A stretch of 64,000 nt of DNA from Taishania pollutisoli. GTDB taxonomy: Bacteria > Bacteroidota > Bacteroidia > Flavobacteriales_D > Crocinitomicaceae. Below the pieces are notes generated by a model, which saw only the letters and a program-made list of their open reading frames with translations, had not been told where the DNA came from and ran no database searches. Numbering within the stretch: position 1 is the stretch's first letter; the number at the start of each line of letters is the position of its first letter. The stretch covers positions 372,001 through 436,000 of the forward strand of contig NZ_JACVEL010000002.1 in NCBI RefSeq assembly GCF_014518315.1. The letters run 5' to 3'. The position numbers and the translations under genes are program-made. This document shows, piece after piece, positions 44,242 to 53,026 of this stretch.

Positions 44242-47200
44242 TTATTTTCCTTCGTTAATTTCAATTACTGTCGTACCTTGAGGTGTAATGTTGCTCTTCG
44301 GTGCGTTTTTGAGTTGCATCAATTCATCGTAAACAGCTTGTGCTTCTGTTTTGATTCCGTCTGTTTCAACCGGGTATTGTTCGATGACGGATAAAATAGT
44401 TTGTTCTGCCTGGAAGAGATCGTTTTGTTTCACCAGAATCTTTGTTTGAAGAATCAACGCTTTTGCGATCCAGTAATCGTATGTCGGCTTCATTTTCAAT
44501 ACATCTCTTGCCGTCACATCTGCCTCCGCCAGTTTGTTTTGGTCGAAATAAATTTGAGCAATTAAAAATTTGGCTTCGGATGCGAGCGCCTGCGTTGTGT
44601 TCTTGCTGACATACGTCAGAGAGCTGATCGCATCGGAATAATTTTTTGTATGGTAATTGGAAATTCCTGAAATATACTGTGCCTCTAAGCGGTTTTCCTG
44701 CTTCAGTAAATTGCTGGCCAATACTTGTTTCGCGTATGCGGCCGCAGGCGTATATTCGGTTTGCTGGTAATAACTTCTCATCAAGCCCGTTTTCGCATTG
44801 AAGATCACTTCCGGATCACTGCTCACTTGTTCTGTTCGCTCGTAGTGAGGAATTGCTTTTGCATATTCTTTATTGTTATAATAATAACGGGAAGCACGAA
44901 TTGCTGCCAGCTCTGTGAAATTAGATGTCGCCTCACTCAGAATCTTCTCATAATTTTCGATGGATTTTGGTAGGTTATCCAATTCATAGTAACAATCCGC
45001 CAGGTAATAAACCGCTTTTTTTGCGTGGTATCCTTGCGGGTATTTTGCCAGGTATTCTTCGAATTTAGTTGCTGCATCTGCATATTTCTTGGCGTGATAA
45101 TCTGTTTCGGCAGGATTGTAAACCAGGTTTTCCAATGTCAGTCCGTTGATGTTCAGACACGGGTATTTTTTTGAGTATTCTTCCAGTTTATTGACCTGTT
45201 TTGTCGCTGCATATACATTCTGAAGTCCGTCACCTACCGCATTACAGATGGTATCATGACTGTATTTTTCCAGTACTGTCAGGTATTCAGCTTCCGCTTT
45301 TTTGTAATTGTTCTGCTTGTAATAAATGTCCGCCATTTCAATACGGATACTTGCTTCTTTTGATGTGTTCGGATAATCGCGGAGCAATTGTTCGTAATAT
45401 TTCAATGAATTGTCATAGTCCGGAATCAGTTTATAGGTAAACGCGATTTCAAATAACGCATCCTGTACGTATTTTGACGTTGAATAATTGTTGACCAGGT
45501 TCAGTAAAGCTTTGATCTTCTCCTGTTTTTCATTTTTAACTCCGTGAGTTAACGCTTTGTAATACAAGGCCTGGTCCTGGTTGGATGTATTCAGGTTAAT
45601 AGCCAGGTCATAGTACTGAATAGCAGATTGGTTTTCTCTTCGCATGAAATAACTATCAGCCAGACGCATGTAAGCATCAGTTAATTTGCGTTTATTGGTC
45701 GGTTTCTCCTGTGCATAGGTTCTGAAGCTTTCAATAGCTGCTGTTGTGTCCCCTTTGTACAGGTTGGCGTAACCGATGTTGTAATATGCATCTGATTTGA
45801 ATTCAGAAGTAGCTCCGGGCATTCCCAGGTACGATTTATAACCGCTGATTGCACCGTTAAAATTATTCAACTGGTAATTTGCATCCGCTGTCCAGTACAC
45901 CGCTTTTGCGGATAATTGTGGATTTACCGGGTATTTTTCGACCAGCTTCAAGGTGTTGATTGCCGGTTGATATTGCTCTTTCTGGTACAATTCAATCCCG
46001 TAATTGTATGCGATTAGTTGATAGACCTTACGCAGAGTAATGTCTTTGTTATCCACTCTGTCCAGGCTTTCCAATGCCTTTTGGTAGTTGTTGGTAGATG
46101 TGTACACATTTACCAGGTACTGATAAACATCCTCTTTCCGTTTTGAATTCGGGTAATTATTCAGATAAGTTTCAAATGCACGGATGGACTCATTGTACGG
46201 GTTGATATCCAACTTGTACGATAACACTGCGAACTGGTACAATGCATCTTCCTGCAATTTCAGATCGGCATCTATTTCAGATGCTTTCTGGAAAGCGGAA
46301 CGCGCAGACAAGTTGTTCTTCAGGGCGATATAGGACTCACCGATGTGATAAAAAGCGACTTGCGCTAAACTGTCTTTTTCATTACGCGTTACACGATCGA
46401 ATACTTTTACGGCCTTATCGTATTGCCCGCTCTTGTAATAGGCATATCCCATCTGGTAATCTTCATCGCGGGTTGTTTCTGCGAGTTTATCATAGGCCTC
46501 CAGATGAGGAACTGCTTCATCGTATTTTCCGATGCGGTAATATGCATCACCGATCAGGTGGCTAATATCTTTTTCGTTGACAACTGTAGCATTTTCCAAT
46601 TTTGGTGCATATTCGGTAACAGCATCATATTTTCCCTGTAAATAATAGATTTGAAGAATGTAATACGGAACAACTTTTCCAAAGCTTTCGTCCCCTTCCA
46701 GTTTCAGAAAACCGTCCAATGCTGTCTGGTAATTCTTATCCGTGTACGCAATGTGCGAGAAATAATACAGTGCAGGATTGGCATATTGAGAATCACCGTC
46801 CTTGATTTCTACAAATGCGTTTCTTGCCGCATCATTATTCCCGAGTTGAAAATTAGAATAACCGACTTTGAAATAATACTCATTGCGGAATTCTTCTTCC
46901 AGGTCTTTTGCCGTAAATTTTGAATAATAGGCAAGTGCATCCGTATAATCTTTACTCCGGTAATAGTAATTTCCTAATTTAAAATGAATGATATGCTTGT
47001 AAATGCTTTCCGGGTAGTTCATGATGAACCGTTTCAACAGGTCAACGCCATCGTTGTTGAATAATTCCAATGCTGACATTCCTTCGTAGTACAATGCTTT
47101 GATGTACATCGGGTCATTCGGCTGGTTGAAGCCGTTGATGAATGTCCGGAATTCTTTTCTGGCAGATCCGTACTGCTGCTTCTGATACAACTCTTCGGCA

Positions 47201-47304
47201 CGGTAGAAACCGGCGTAGACACTATTGTATTTCTCCGACGACTGTCCGAAAACCGACAGTGAAAAACACACGAATAAAATAACCAATAAACGGTTCATAC
47301 GCAA
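44242..47304 (-). CDS. Exported tetratricopeptide repeat protein
   Basis: A 1020-aa protein with a signal peptide (about 1-20) and about 20 TPR-like helical pairs across its length (for example Y-Y-F-K-V-G-Y-S-N-F-Q-L-G-N-N-D-A-A; A-Y-Y-K-S-G-Q-Y-D-K-A-V). The repeats have YAKA/YEKA variants typical of periplasmic TPR proteins. It probably serves as a scaffold for an outer-membrane complex with the barrel encoded directly downstream. The gene is divergent from ftsE. Confidence 0.85.
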   Translation of the reverse strand: MRMNRLLVILFVCFSLSVFGQSSEKYNSVYAGFYRAEELYQKQQYGSARKEFRTFINGFNQPNDPMYIKALYYEGMSALELFNNDGVDLLKRFIMNYPESIYKHIIHFKLGNYYYRSKDYTDALAYYSKFTAKDLEEEFRNEYYFKVGYSNFQLGNNDAARNAFVEIKDGDSQYANPALYYFSHIAYTDKNYQTALDGFLKLEGDESFGKVVPYYILQIYYLQGKYDAVTEYAPKLENATVVNEKDISHLIGDAYYRIGKYDEAVPHLEAYDKLAETTRDEDYQMGYAYYKSGQYDKAVKVFDRVTRNEKDSLAQVAFYHIGESYIALKNNLSARSAFQKASEIDADLKLQEDALYQFAVLSYKLDINPYNESIRAFETYLNNYPNSKRKEDVYQYLVNVYTSTNNYQKALESLDRVDNKDITLRKVYQLIAYNYGIELYQKEQYQPAINTLKLVEKYPVNPQLSAKAVYWTADANYQLNNFNGAISGYKSYLGMPGATSEFKSDAYYNIGYANLYKGDTTAAIESFRTYAQEKPTNKRKLTDAYMRLADSYFMRRENQSAIQYYDLAINLNTSNQDQALYYKALTHGVKNEKQEKIKALLNLVNNYSTSKYVQDALFEIAFTYKLIPDYDNSLKYYEQLLRDYPNTSKEASIRIEMADIYYKQNNYKKAEAEYLTVLEKYSHDTICNAVGDGLQNVYAATKQVNKLEEYSKKYPCLNINGLTLENLVYNPAETDYHAKKYADAATKFEEYLAKYPQGYHAKKAVYYLADCYYELDNLPKSIENYEKILSEATSNFTELAAIRASRYYYNNKEYAKAIPHYERTEQVSSDPEVIFNAKTGLMRSYYQQTEYTPAAAYAKQVLASNLLKQENRLEAQYISGISNYHTKNYSDAISSLTYVSKNTTQALASEAKFLIAQIYFDQNKLAEADVTARDVLKMKPTYDYWIAKALILQTKILVKQNDLFQAEQTILSVIEQYPVETDGIKTEAQAVYDELMQLKNAPKSNITPQGTTVIEINEGK

Positions 47305-47453
47305 ATTACATTTAATGGAGTAAAATTAGTTGACATAATCGCCACGAACGATGGCTTTTTCAAAAGTTTTAAACGTAGAGATGTTAAGATTATTTCAGTA
47401 TGTTACTGAGTGAGTTGGATAATTTATTCGCAATTTTACAAAAAAGAAGACGC

Positions 47454-48164
47454 GTGGAACAGATTATTCGCATTCAGAACGGGAAGATTTTTCAAAACAA
47501 TAATTTGATTATCAGGGACATCAACTTTGAAATAAAAGGGGATGAATTGGTGTACCTGATCGGGAAGACAGGATCCGGGAAAAGTAGCTTGCTGAAAGTA
47601 CTGTACGGTGAATTGCCGTTGGGAGAAGGTTCCGGTGAAGTAGTTGGGTTTGATTTACCGTCACTGAAAAAGAAGCAAATTCCGCTGCTGAGAAGAAAGT
47701 TAGGAATTGTTTTCCAGGATTTTCAATTGTTAACAGACCGTACCGTAGGGGAGAACCTGCTGTTTGTAATGGGGGCAACCGGATGGAGCGATAAGCGCCT
47801 GATGGAAAAACGGGCTACGGAAGTGTTGCAGCTGGTTGGACTGGAGACAAAAATCAATGTAAAACCACACGCGCTTTCCGGAGGAGAACAACAACGGATT
47901 TCCATTGCCCGATCATTGTTGAATAAACCGGAACTCATTCTGGCAGATGAGCCGACAGGAAACCTGGACCCAGAGACATCGGAAGAAATCATGCAGCTGT
48001 TAATTGCCGTTGCCAAGGAAGAAAAATCAGCAGTTTTTATGGCGACTCACGACATGACAATCGTCGAAAAATTCCCGGGAAGAGTGGTGCGAGTGGAAGA
48101 CGGACAATTGAAAGAAATCAATACACTAAATCGTTTCAATCCGTTTGAGACATTCGGAATCTAA
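47454..48164 (+). CDS. ftsE: FtsE-like ABC transporter ATP-binding protein
   Basis: A 236-aa ATPase with intact Walker A ([10 protein letters not shown]), Q-loop (V-F-Q-D-F-Q), signature L-S-G-G-E-Q-Q and Walker B (L-I-L-A-D-E-P). It is closest to FtsE, the partner of FtsX in activating septal hydrolases. The GTG at 47454 gives the family N-terminus; an in-frame ATG at 47400 would add 18 residues with no family counterpart and seems to overlap the promoter. No ftsX gene is adjacent. It precedes the two-component system by 76 nt. Confidence 0.85.
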   Translation: MEQIIRIQNGKIFQNNNLIIRDINFEIKGDELVYLIGKTGSGKSSLLKVLYGELPLGEGSGEVVGFDLPSLKKKQIPLLRRKLGIVFQDFQLLTDRTVGENLLFVMGATGWSDKRLMEKRATEVLQLVGLETKINVKPHALSGGEQQRISIARSLLNKPELILADEPTGNLDPETSEEIMQLLIAVAKEEKSAVFMATHDMTIVEKFPGRVVRVEDGQLKEINTLNRFNPFETFGI

Positions 48165-48200
48165 CCCGGCTGTCCTTGTGCGAACAAACAAATAACACAA

Positions 48201-48236
48201 TTCCCAAATCTTTCCAGTTTTCATTTCATACATTTG
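48201..48236 (+). promoter_or_regulatory. Regulator-operon promoter with shared TTCCCAAATnTTTCC box
   Basis: TTCCCAAATCTTTCC at 48201-48215 precedes an exact -7 box TACATTTG at 48229-48236. The same box lies before the barrel gene (50209) and the PepSY-like gene (51276). The two half-sites TTCCCA and TTTCCA are 10 bp apart, the direct-repeat spacing favoured by OmpR-type regulators. The ATG is only 4 nt after the -7 box. Confidence 0.7.
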
Positions 48237-48240
48237 TCGT

Positions 48241-48918
48241 ATGAAAATTCTGGTAGTTGAAGACGAGAAAGAGTTGCTGAAAAACATTGTCGATTCATTG
48301 ACCAAAGAACACTTTGTGATTGAATCTGCAAGTGATTTCAGAAGTGCGTCCGACAAAATCGGTTTGTACGATTATGACTGTATTTTACTGGATATTATGC
48401 TCCCGGGAGGGAACGGACTTGAACTGCTGGAGCAACTCAAACAGTCCGGGAAAGCAGACAATGTGATTATTATTTCAGCGAAAGATTCCCTGGATGATAA
48501 ATTGAAAGGCCTGGAGCTGGGAGCGGATGACTACCTCACAAAACCATTTCACATTGCAGAATTAAACGCGAGGGTCAAAGCCGTATTGCGGAGAAATAAA
48601 CAAGATGGAAAAAACACCATTGAGTTGGCAAATACTGTTCTGGACCTGCAGGATCGTTTGTTTTTAGTGAATGGAGAATCCGTTCCACTCAACCGAAAAG
48701 AATTTGATATCCTGAATTATTTCCTGTTCAACAAAAATCGACTGGTTACGAAGACCGCACTGGCAGAACATGTCTGGGGAGATAACATCGATCAGGCGGA
48801 TAATTTTGATTTTATTTATTACCAGATTAAGAACCTGCGTAAAAAACTAACTGATTCCAATTCCGAGCTGGAAATTGAAGCTGTTTACGGAATCGGTTAT
48901 AAGCTTGTCGAAAAATGA
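48241..48918 (+). CDS. OmpR-family response regulator
   Basis: A 225-aa DNA-binding regulator: receiver domain with acidic pocket E7/D8, phosphoacceptor D51 (L-L-D-I-M-L-P), switch S79 and K101 (Y-L-T-K-P-F), then a winged-helix transcriptional domain (about 130-222, with F-D-I-L-N-Y-F-L and A-L-A-E-H-V-W-G). It overlaps the kinase start by 4 nt. It is preceded by a TTCCCAAATnTTTCC box and so may control its own operon; the binding is inferred. Confidence 0.95.
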   Translation: MKILVVEDEKELLKNIVDSLTKEHFVIESASDFRSASDKIGLYDYDCILLDIMLPGGNGLELLEQLKQSGKADNVIIISAKDSLDDKLKGLELGADDYLTKPFHIAELNARVKAVLRRNKQDGKNTIELANTVLDLQDRLFLVNGESVPLNRKEFDILNYFLFNKNRLVTKTALAEHVWGDNIDQADNFDFIYYQIKNLRKKLTDSNSELEIEAVYGIGYKLVEK

Positions 48919-50198
48919 AATTACTCAACCAATCCATTAAATATTTCTCCATCTCTCTGCTGGTTATTATCAGCTTGTGGGCGATTGTGTTTTATTTCAA
49001 CATGCTCAGTGAGATCAAGAGTAGCGTGGACGAGGGATTGGAAAACTACAAACGCCAGATTGTATACCGGGCGGAAAATGATTCGACTTTATTGCAGCAA
49101 CACACGTTTGAAGAAGGTTTTTTTACCATTCACGAGATCAGTCAGGAGAAAGCCATGCGCTTCAAGGATCGCTACATCGATACGATGATGTACATGCAGG
49201 ATGCGGATGATGAAGAGCCTGAACTGGAACCCGTACGCATGTTGACAACTGCGTTTGAACACGAAGAGAGGTACTATGAGCTGAGTATTATCAATTCCAT
49301 GGTGGAAGAAGACGATTTGGTTAAAGAAATGCTCTGGGAAACAATTTTTTTGTATGTTTTCCTTGTTGCGGGGATCATTTTGCTTAACAATATTGTTTTG
49401 CGCAGGCTGTGGAAGCCTTTTTACGACTTTTTGAGCCAACTCAAAAGCTACCGTTTGGGAAGCAGTAAGCAATTGCCACAAGTGGAGACGACAACCAAAG
49501 AATTCAATGATTTACAGCAGGCAGTAACGACATTGTTGTTGCATAGCATTGAATCGTATGAACACCAAAAACAATTCATCGGCAATGCATCGCATGAATT
49601 GCAGACTCCCCTGGCGATTGCAACGAATAAGCTGGAGTTGCTGATCGAGCAAGGGAATTTGAAAGAGCAAGATGCCGGAAGTATTTCAGAGGTATTGGAG
49701 ATTATCCAACGGTTGGTTCGACTTAATAAATCATTGCTATTGCTAACAAAGATTGAAAACAAACAATTTTTAGACAATCAGCTCATTTCTATTAATGAAA
49801 TTGCCAAACAAAGTTGCGAGGATTTGGAGGAAATGGCTAGCTTTAAACACGTGACACTATCCATTGTTGAACGCGCTGAGTTGAAAGTTGAAATGGACAC
49901 ATCTCTTGCAACGATTATCGTTTCAAACATAGTGAGAAATGCAGTGTTCCACAATCATGACCATGGAAGCGTAGAAGTTGTGGTGTCTGAACAATCGATT
50001 CGCATCATCAACACAGGCCATCCGTTTCCGTTGGATGCTGAGAAAGTGTTTACCCGTTTTTACAAATCTGAACTGGAACAAGGAGGTTCCGGACTCGGGT
50101 TAGCAATCGTCAAAGCAATTTGTAGCATGTATGGATATTCCGTTGTGTATGCGTTTGAAGAGCAAAAACATTGCTTTGAAATACAATTCAGGAGCTGA
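48915..50198 (+). CDS. Sensor histidine kinase
   Basis: A 427-aa membrane kinase. Two membrane helices (about 10-30 and 143-160) enclose a roughly 110-residue acidic periplasmic sensor with no recognised domain. The phosphoacceptor is H227 (N-A-S-H-E-L-Q-T-P-L), the N-box is I-V-R-N-A-V-F-H-N, and the G2 box is G-G-S-G-L-G-L-A-I-V-K. The G1 box reads I-N-T-G-H-P-F, with N in place of the usual D, a variant frequent in Bacteroidota. It is translationally coupled to the response regulator and presumably phosphorylates it. Confidence 0.93.
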   Translation: MKLLNQSIKYFSISLLVIISLWAIVFYFNMLSEIKSSVDEGLENYKRQIVYRAENDSTLLQQHTFEEGFFTIHEISQEKAMRFKDRYIDTMMYMQDADDEEPELEPVRMLTTAFEHEERYYELSIINSMVEEDDLVKEMLWETIFLYVFLVAGIILLNNIVLRRLWKPFYDFLSQLKSYRLGSSKQLPQVETTTKEFNDLQQAVTTLLLHSIESYEHQKQFIGNASHELQTPLAIATNKLELLIEQGNLKEQDAGSISEVLEIIQRLVRLNKSLLLLTKIENKQFLDNQLISINEIAKQSCEDLEEMASFKHVTLSIVERAELKVEMDTSLATIIVSNIVRNAVFHNHDHGSVEVVVSEQSIRIINTGHPFPLDAEKVFTRFYKSELEQGGSGLGLAIVKAICSMYGYSVVYAFEEQKHCFEIQFRS

Positions 50199-50208
50199 TT
50201 CCTAACGA

Positions 50209-50243
50209 TTCCCAAATTTTTCCCAATTCATGTGCTTGCTTTG
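50209..50243 (+). promoter_or_regulatory. Barrel-gene promoter with shared TTCCCAAATnTTTCC box
   Basis: TTCCCAAATTTTTCC at 50209-50223 begins 31 bp before the TTTG of the -7-like sequence TTGCTTTG (50236-50243). The spacing matches the sites at 48201 and 51276, which supports a separate regulated promoter for this gene just after the kinase stop. Confidence 0.65.
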
Positions 50244-50247
50244 CCAC

Positions 50248-51069
50248 ATGAAAACAATACAACCATCCATTTTTTTGTCTGGTCTATGCATTCTTGGTGC
50301 AATGCTGTCAACGATTGCCACGAGTTCTGCACAAACACAAAATGAACTTCCTCCAAAAGTACGTCATGCAGAGCCGTTGTACCTCGATTTGGTGAGAGAT
50401 CTTGGTGCCCGGAAAGGAGAAAAGGAAATCAATGTGGGAATTGATTTCATGAATGTACGAAACTACAATCAACATGTGATTCTCGCAGAATACGAATTTG
50501 CTCCAATCAATCGGTTGGGGCTGGAAGTGGAAACAGATTTTTCCTTTTTTAAGCGAACAGCAGAAGGGGAGGAGGTACCCAACAATAAACTGGAATGTTT
50601 GCGCTTGTCTGCTCAGTATTCGTTTTGGGTGTCGGAGAAACACCGAATGACCCTGGCAGCAGGCTATACCCAGATTTTCGAATTCCCGGATTTTAAAAAT
50701 TACGGAAAAAGCAGTGCCATTACAGGGGTTGGTTACAACCCGTTTTTTGTCGCTGCAAAACGATTGGGAAAGAACATCCATACATTGGTGTATACATCTC
50801 CGGTTGTGGAGCATGATGTATTACAACGTACCACACAGGTGAGATGGCAAATCAATACCGCCGTCCATTATTCAATACCTCAGACAAGCCATTTGATCGG
50901 GATCGAAATCAATAAAGAAATCGAGCATGGAATGTTTGAAATGACAGTACGTCCGCAAGTGAAGATCAAATGCAGTAAAAACCTGTCATTGGGACTGGTT
51001 GCAGGTATTCCGGTTGTACGAAAACACGAACACTTCAGTTCATTTATCCGGCTCATTTATGAACTCTGA
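50248..51069 (+). CDS. Outer-membrane beta-barrel protein of the two-component locus
   Basis: A 273-aa exported protein. After a signal peptide (about 1-28, ending S-S-A-Q) comes H-A-E-P-L-Y-L-D-L-V-R-D-L-G-A-R-K-G-E, a conserved-looking segment, then about ten alternating strands ending L-I-Y-E-L. The start at 50248 is preferred to an in-frame ATG at 50230, which falls in the -7 region. I cannot name the family. Position behind the kinase and a regulator-type promoter suggest a regulated outer-membrane component. Confidence 0.7.
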   Translation: MKTIQPSIFLSGLCILGAMLSTIATSSAQTQNELPPKVRHAEPLYLDLVRDLGARKGEKEINVGIDFMNVRNYNQHVILAEYEFAPINRLGLEVETDFSFFKRTAEGEEVPNNKLECLRLSAQYSFWVSEKHRMTLAAGYTQIFEFPDFKNYGKSSAITGVGYNPFFVAAKRLGKNIHTLVYTSPVVEHDVLQRTTQVRWQINTAVHYSIPQTSHLIGIEINKEIEHGMFEMTVRPQVKIKCSKNLSLGLVAGIPVVRKHEHFSSFIRLIYEL

Positions 51070-51081
51070 AGGATGATTTTA

Positions 51082-51108
51082 TGATTGGTTGACTTGATGA
51101 CTAATTGA
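51082..51108. repeat. Inverted dispersed repeat, block 1
   Basis: A 27-nt block (begins TGATTGGTTGACTTGATGA) that occurs in reverse complement at 54617-54643 with one mismatch. Confidence 0.8.
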
Positions 51109-51220
51109 TTATATGACGGAATGACTTTAGGACAGAATGACTGGATGATGGGTTGAGGTTATGAACAGTGATTTTGAATGATCAATAATCAAACGGAGGG
51201 ATTTTACGTCGCGAAGATTT

Positions 51221-51240
51221 GATCATTAAAAACTTGAAAC
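51221..51240. repeat. Inverted dispersed repeat, block 2
   Basis: GATCATTAAAAACTTGAAAC occurs exactly in reverse complement at 54537-54556, in the same relative order as block 1. Confidence 0.8.
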
Positions 51241-51275
51241 AATATTCAATATTATAATAACATGAAAAAGAAACA

Positions 51276-51310
51276 TTCCCAAATGTTTCCAGATTCGGGA
51301 AGTTACTTTG
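51276..51310 (+). promoter_or_regulatory. PepSY-like operon promoter with shared TTCCCAAATnTTTCC box
   Basis: TTCCCAAATGTTTCC at 51276-51290 begins 31 bp before the TTTG of a -7-like TTACTTTG (51303-51310). The 15-mer matches the sites at 48201 and 50209 at 14 of 15 positions. The leader is 24 nt. Confidence 0.7.
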
Positions 51311-51334
51311 TATTAAAATTAAAAATTAAACATT

Positions 51335-51787
51335 ATGAAAAAGTATTTTTTAATCGGAATGTATGTTGCAGGAGCACTGTTTTTCAATACCACTCTTGCA
51401 CAAGATATTAACCAAAGCGAGGTGCCATCTATCGTTGTAAACAATTTTCAACAACAATTTTCCAAAGCATACGACATTGAATGGGAAAAAGAAGTGGCTT
51501 ACTATAAAGTAGAATTTGAACTGGGAGCAAACGGAAGAGACCACGAAGTATGGTACGATGCAAAGGGAAATATAGTCAAACACAAGGAAGAAATTTCCAA
51601 AAGTGAATTGCCAAAGAGTATACATACAAAGATCGGAAGTGATTTCAACGGTCACAGAATAGATGATACAAAGAAAATTACAGAAGGTTCCAAAATCGTT
51701 TATTCCGTAGAACTGAAATCCGCTGCAAGTGAGTGGAAGGTGTTGTTCGACAAAGACGGAAATGTTCTCAGCAAACGCCCGGATTAA
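51335..51787 (+). CDS. PepSY-like (DUF2874) periplasmic protein
   Basis: A 150-aa exported protein with a signal peptide (about 1-22, A-L-F-F-N-T-T-L-A-Q) and a PepSY-like module (Y-Y-K-V-E-F-E-L...E-V-W-Y-D-A-K-G-N-I-V, then L-P-K-S-I-H-T-K-I-G and W-K-V-L-F-D-K-D-G-N-V-L). Family members are small periplasmic proteins, often with two-component genes, and may act as sensor or inhibitor. The gene has its own regulator-type promoter; its 3' end overlaps the DUF2490 gene. Confidence 0.87.
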   Translation: MKKYFLIGMYVAGALFFNTTLAQDINQSEVPSIVVNNFQQQFSKAYDIEWEKEVAYYKVEFELGANGRDHEVWYDAKGNIVKHKEEISKSELPKSIHTKIGSDFNGHRIDDTKKITEGSKIVYSVELKSAASEWKVLFDKDGNVLSKRPD

Positions 51788-52565
51788 AGTGAGAACGTTT
51801 ATACATACTTTTTCAATGGTGTGTATTTGCTGGAATGGCATGACACAAATCAGTCCGCCGGGATTGGGTGCAGCTCACTCGGCAAGTTGGTTTGCGGCAG
51901 GAATCCGGCAGGACGTGGATTCTGCCGGAAACTGGCAATCGGTCAGCTACGTTGGATTTGGAAGAAAAAGCAATCCCACCAATTATTCCCCGTTCTACAA
52001 ACCGGAGATTTTTGTCGTAAACCAGGAGTTTTATCATACATTTCGCAAAAACTGGCAGTATTCGGTGGCATTGAGTTACAGAAGACAGGATGAATACCAG
52101 GACAGTTACCCGTTTGAGCGGGAAAACCCGGGAATTGTACAGGAATTTCGGTTCTACAGCAGATTGTCATACGTGTTTAAAACGCCCCGTATTAAATTCG
52201 TACCAACGATTCGGCAGGATGTGAGAACGTTTTTCAATCCCGATTTTTCAACTCCCGATGAAGTCTTTCAATTGCGAAGCCGCTTTCGTATGCAACTGAC
52301 TGTAAACCTGACCAAAACCGCCAATCACAAACTTATCACAAGTACGGAACAGTTGTTCGCTGCCTCTCAGGAACGAAATGAAAAGATGGGGGCGTTTAAT
52401 TACCGGGAAAGCCGGTTTTGTTTGTATTATTCCTATTCCCCTTCAAGAATACCCGTTGTCATTAATCTGGGGTATATGAACAACCTGATCGGTAACCAAA
52501 AACCGTATTCAGTTCATTACTTAGCGGTTGATGTAATCATTCAGAATCCGTTTGGTTCAAAATGA
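51762..52565 (+). CDS. DUF2490 family outer-membrane barrel
   Basis: A 267-aa protein with signal peptide and strands rich in aromatic residues. Family-typical parts are W-F-A-A-G-I-R-Q-D, Y-R-R-Q-D-E-Y, Q-E-F-R-F-Y-S-R-L-S-Y and L-G-Y-M-N-N-L-I-G-N-Q-K-P-Y. DUF2490 proteins are predicted beta-barrels of unknown function. Start choice: ATG 51762 overlaps the PepSY-like stop by 26 nt; GTG 51789, just after that stop, is also plausible and gives a compact signal peptide. Confidence 0.78.
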   Translation: MFSANARIKVRTFIHTFSMVCICWNGMTQISPPGLGAAHSASWFAAGIRQDVDSAGNWQSVSYVGFGRKSNPTNYSPFYKPEIFVVNQEFYHTFRKNWQYSVALSYRRQDEYQDSYPFERENPGIVQEFRFYSRLSYVFKTPRIKFVPTIRQDVRTFFNPDFSTPDEVFQLRSRFRMQLTVNLTKTANHKLITSTEQLFAASQERNEKMGAFNYRESRFCLYYSYSPSRIPVVINLGYMNNLIGNQKPYSVHYLAVDVIIQNPFGSK

Positions 52566-52596
52566 TCGATCCCATCTGTTTTTTGTAGATTATAGC

Positions 52597-52604
52597 TAAC
52601 TTTG
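52597..52604 (+). promoter_or_regulatory. -7 promoter box TAACTTTG
   Basis: Exact TAnnTTTG match 19 nt before the NTF2-like gene, separating it from the envelope locus. Confidence 0.6.
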
Positions 52605-52623
52605 CATTCAAAACGAATACGAA

Positions 52624-53025
52624 ATGGACGCATTGAAAATTGTAAAAGATTACTACGCAGCATTTAATGACAAAAACTGGGATGGAATGTTGGCGTTGGT
52701 AGCAGATGATATCCGGCATGAACCCAATCAGGGAGAGCCGAGAGAAGGAAAAGAATTGTTCACAGCGTTCATGAAAAAAATGGACGAGTCATACGAAGAA
52801 ACATTAACGAATATGAAGTTTTATGTTTCTGAAGAAAATGACGGAACAATTGCTGCTGAATTCACAGTAAATGGTATTTACAATAAGGCAGAAGACGGAT
52901 TGCCTGCTGCAGAAGGACAAGCATATGTATTGCCTGCCGCTGCTTTCCTGAAAGTGAAAGACGGGAAGGTGGTTCGCGTTGCAACACATTACAACCTGGA
53001 ATTGTGGATTGAACTGGTTTCGTGA
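52624..53025 (+). CDS. NTF2-like/SnoaL fold protein
   Basis: A 133-aa cone-shaped alpha+beta fold protein of the NTF2/ketosteroid-isomerase superfamily: V-K-D-Y-Y-A-A-F-N-D-K-N-W-D, D-D-I-R-H-E-P-N-Q-G-E and G-K-V-V-R-V-A-T-H-Y-N. It may be a small isomerase, hydrolase or binding protein. It is followed 1 nt later by a GNAT gene and then a nitrilase-family gene, so the three may form one operon. Confidence 0.82.
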   Translation: MDALKIVKDYYAAFNDKNWDGMLALVADDIRHEPNQGEPREGKELFTAFMKKMDESYEETLTNMKFYVSEENDGTIAAEFTVNGIYNKAEDGLPAAEGQAYVLPAAAFLKVKDGKVVRVATHYNLELWIELVS

Positions 53026-53026
53026 G

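Larger units (their letters stand above)
51070..51334. other. Intergenic region, 265 bp: repeat blocks and promoter, no gene
   Basis: It contains a TGAC-rich degenerate stretch (51080-51160), two repeat blocks that recur inverted near 54.5-54.6 kb (51082-51108 and 51221-51240), and the PepSY-like promoter box (51276-51310). Confidence 0.6.
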
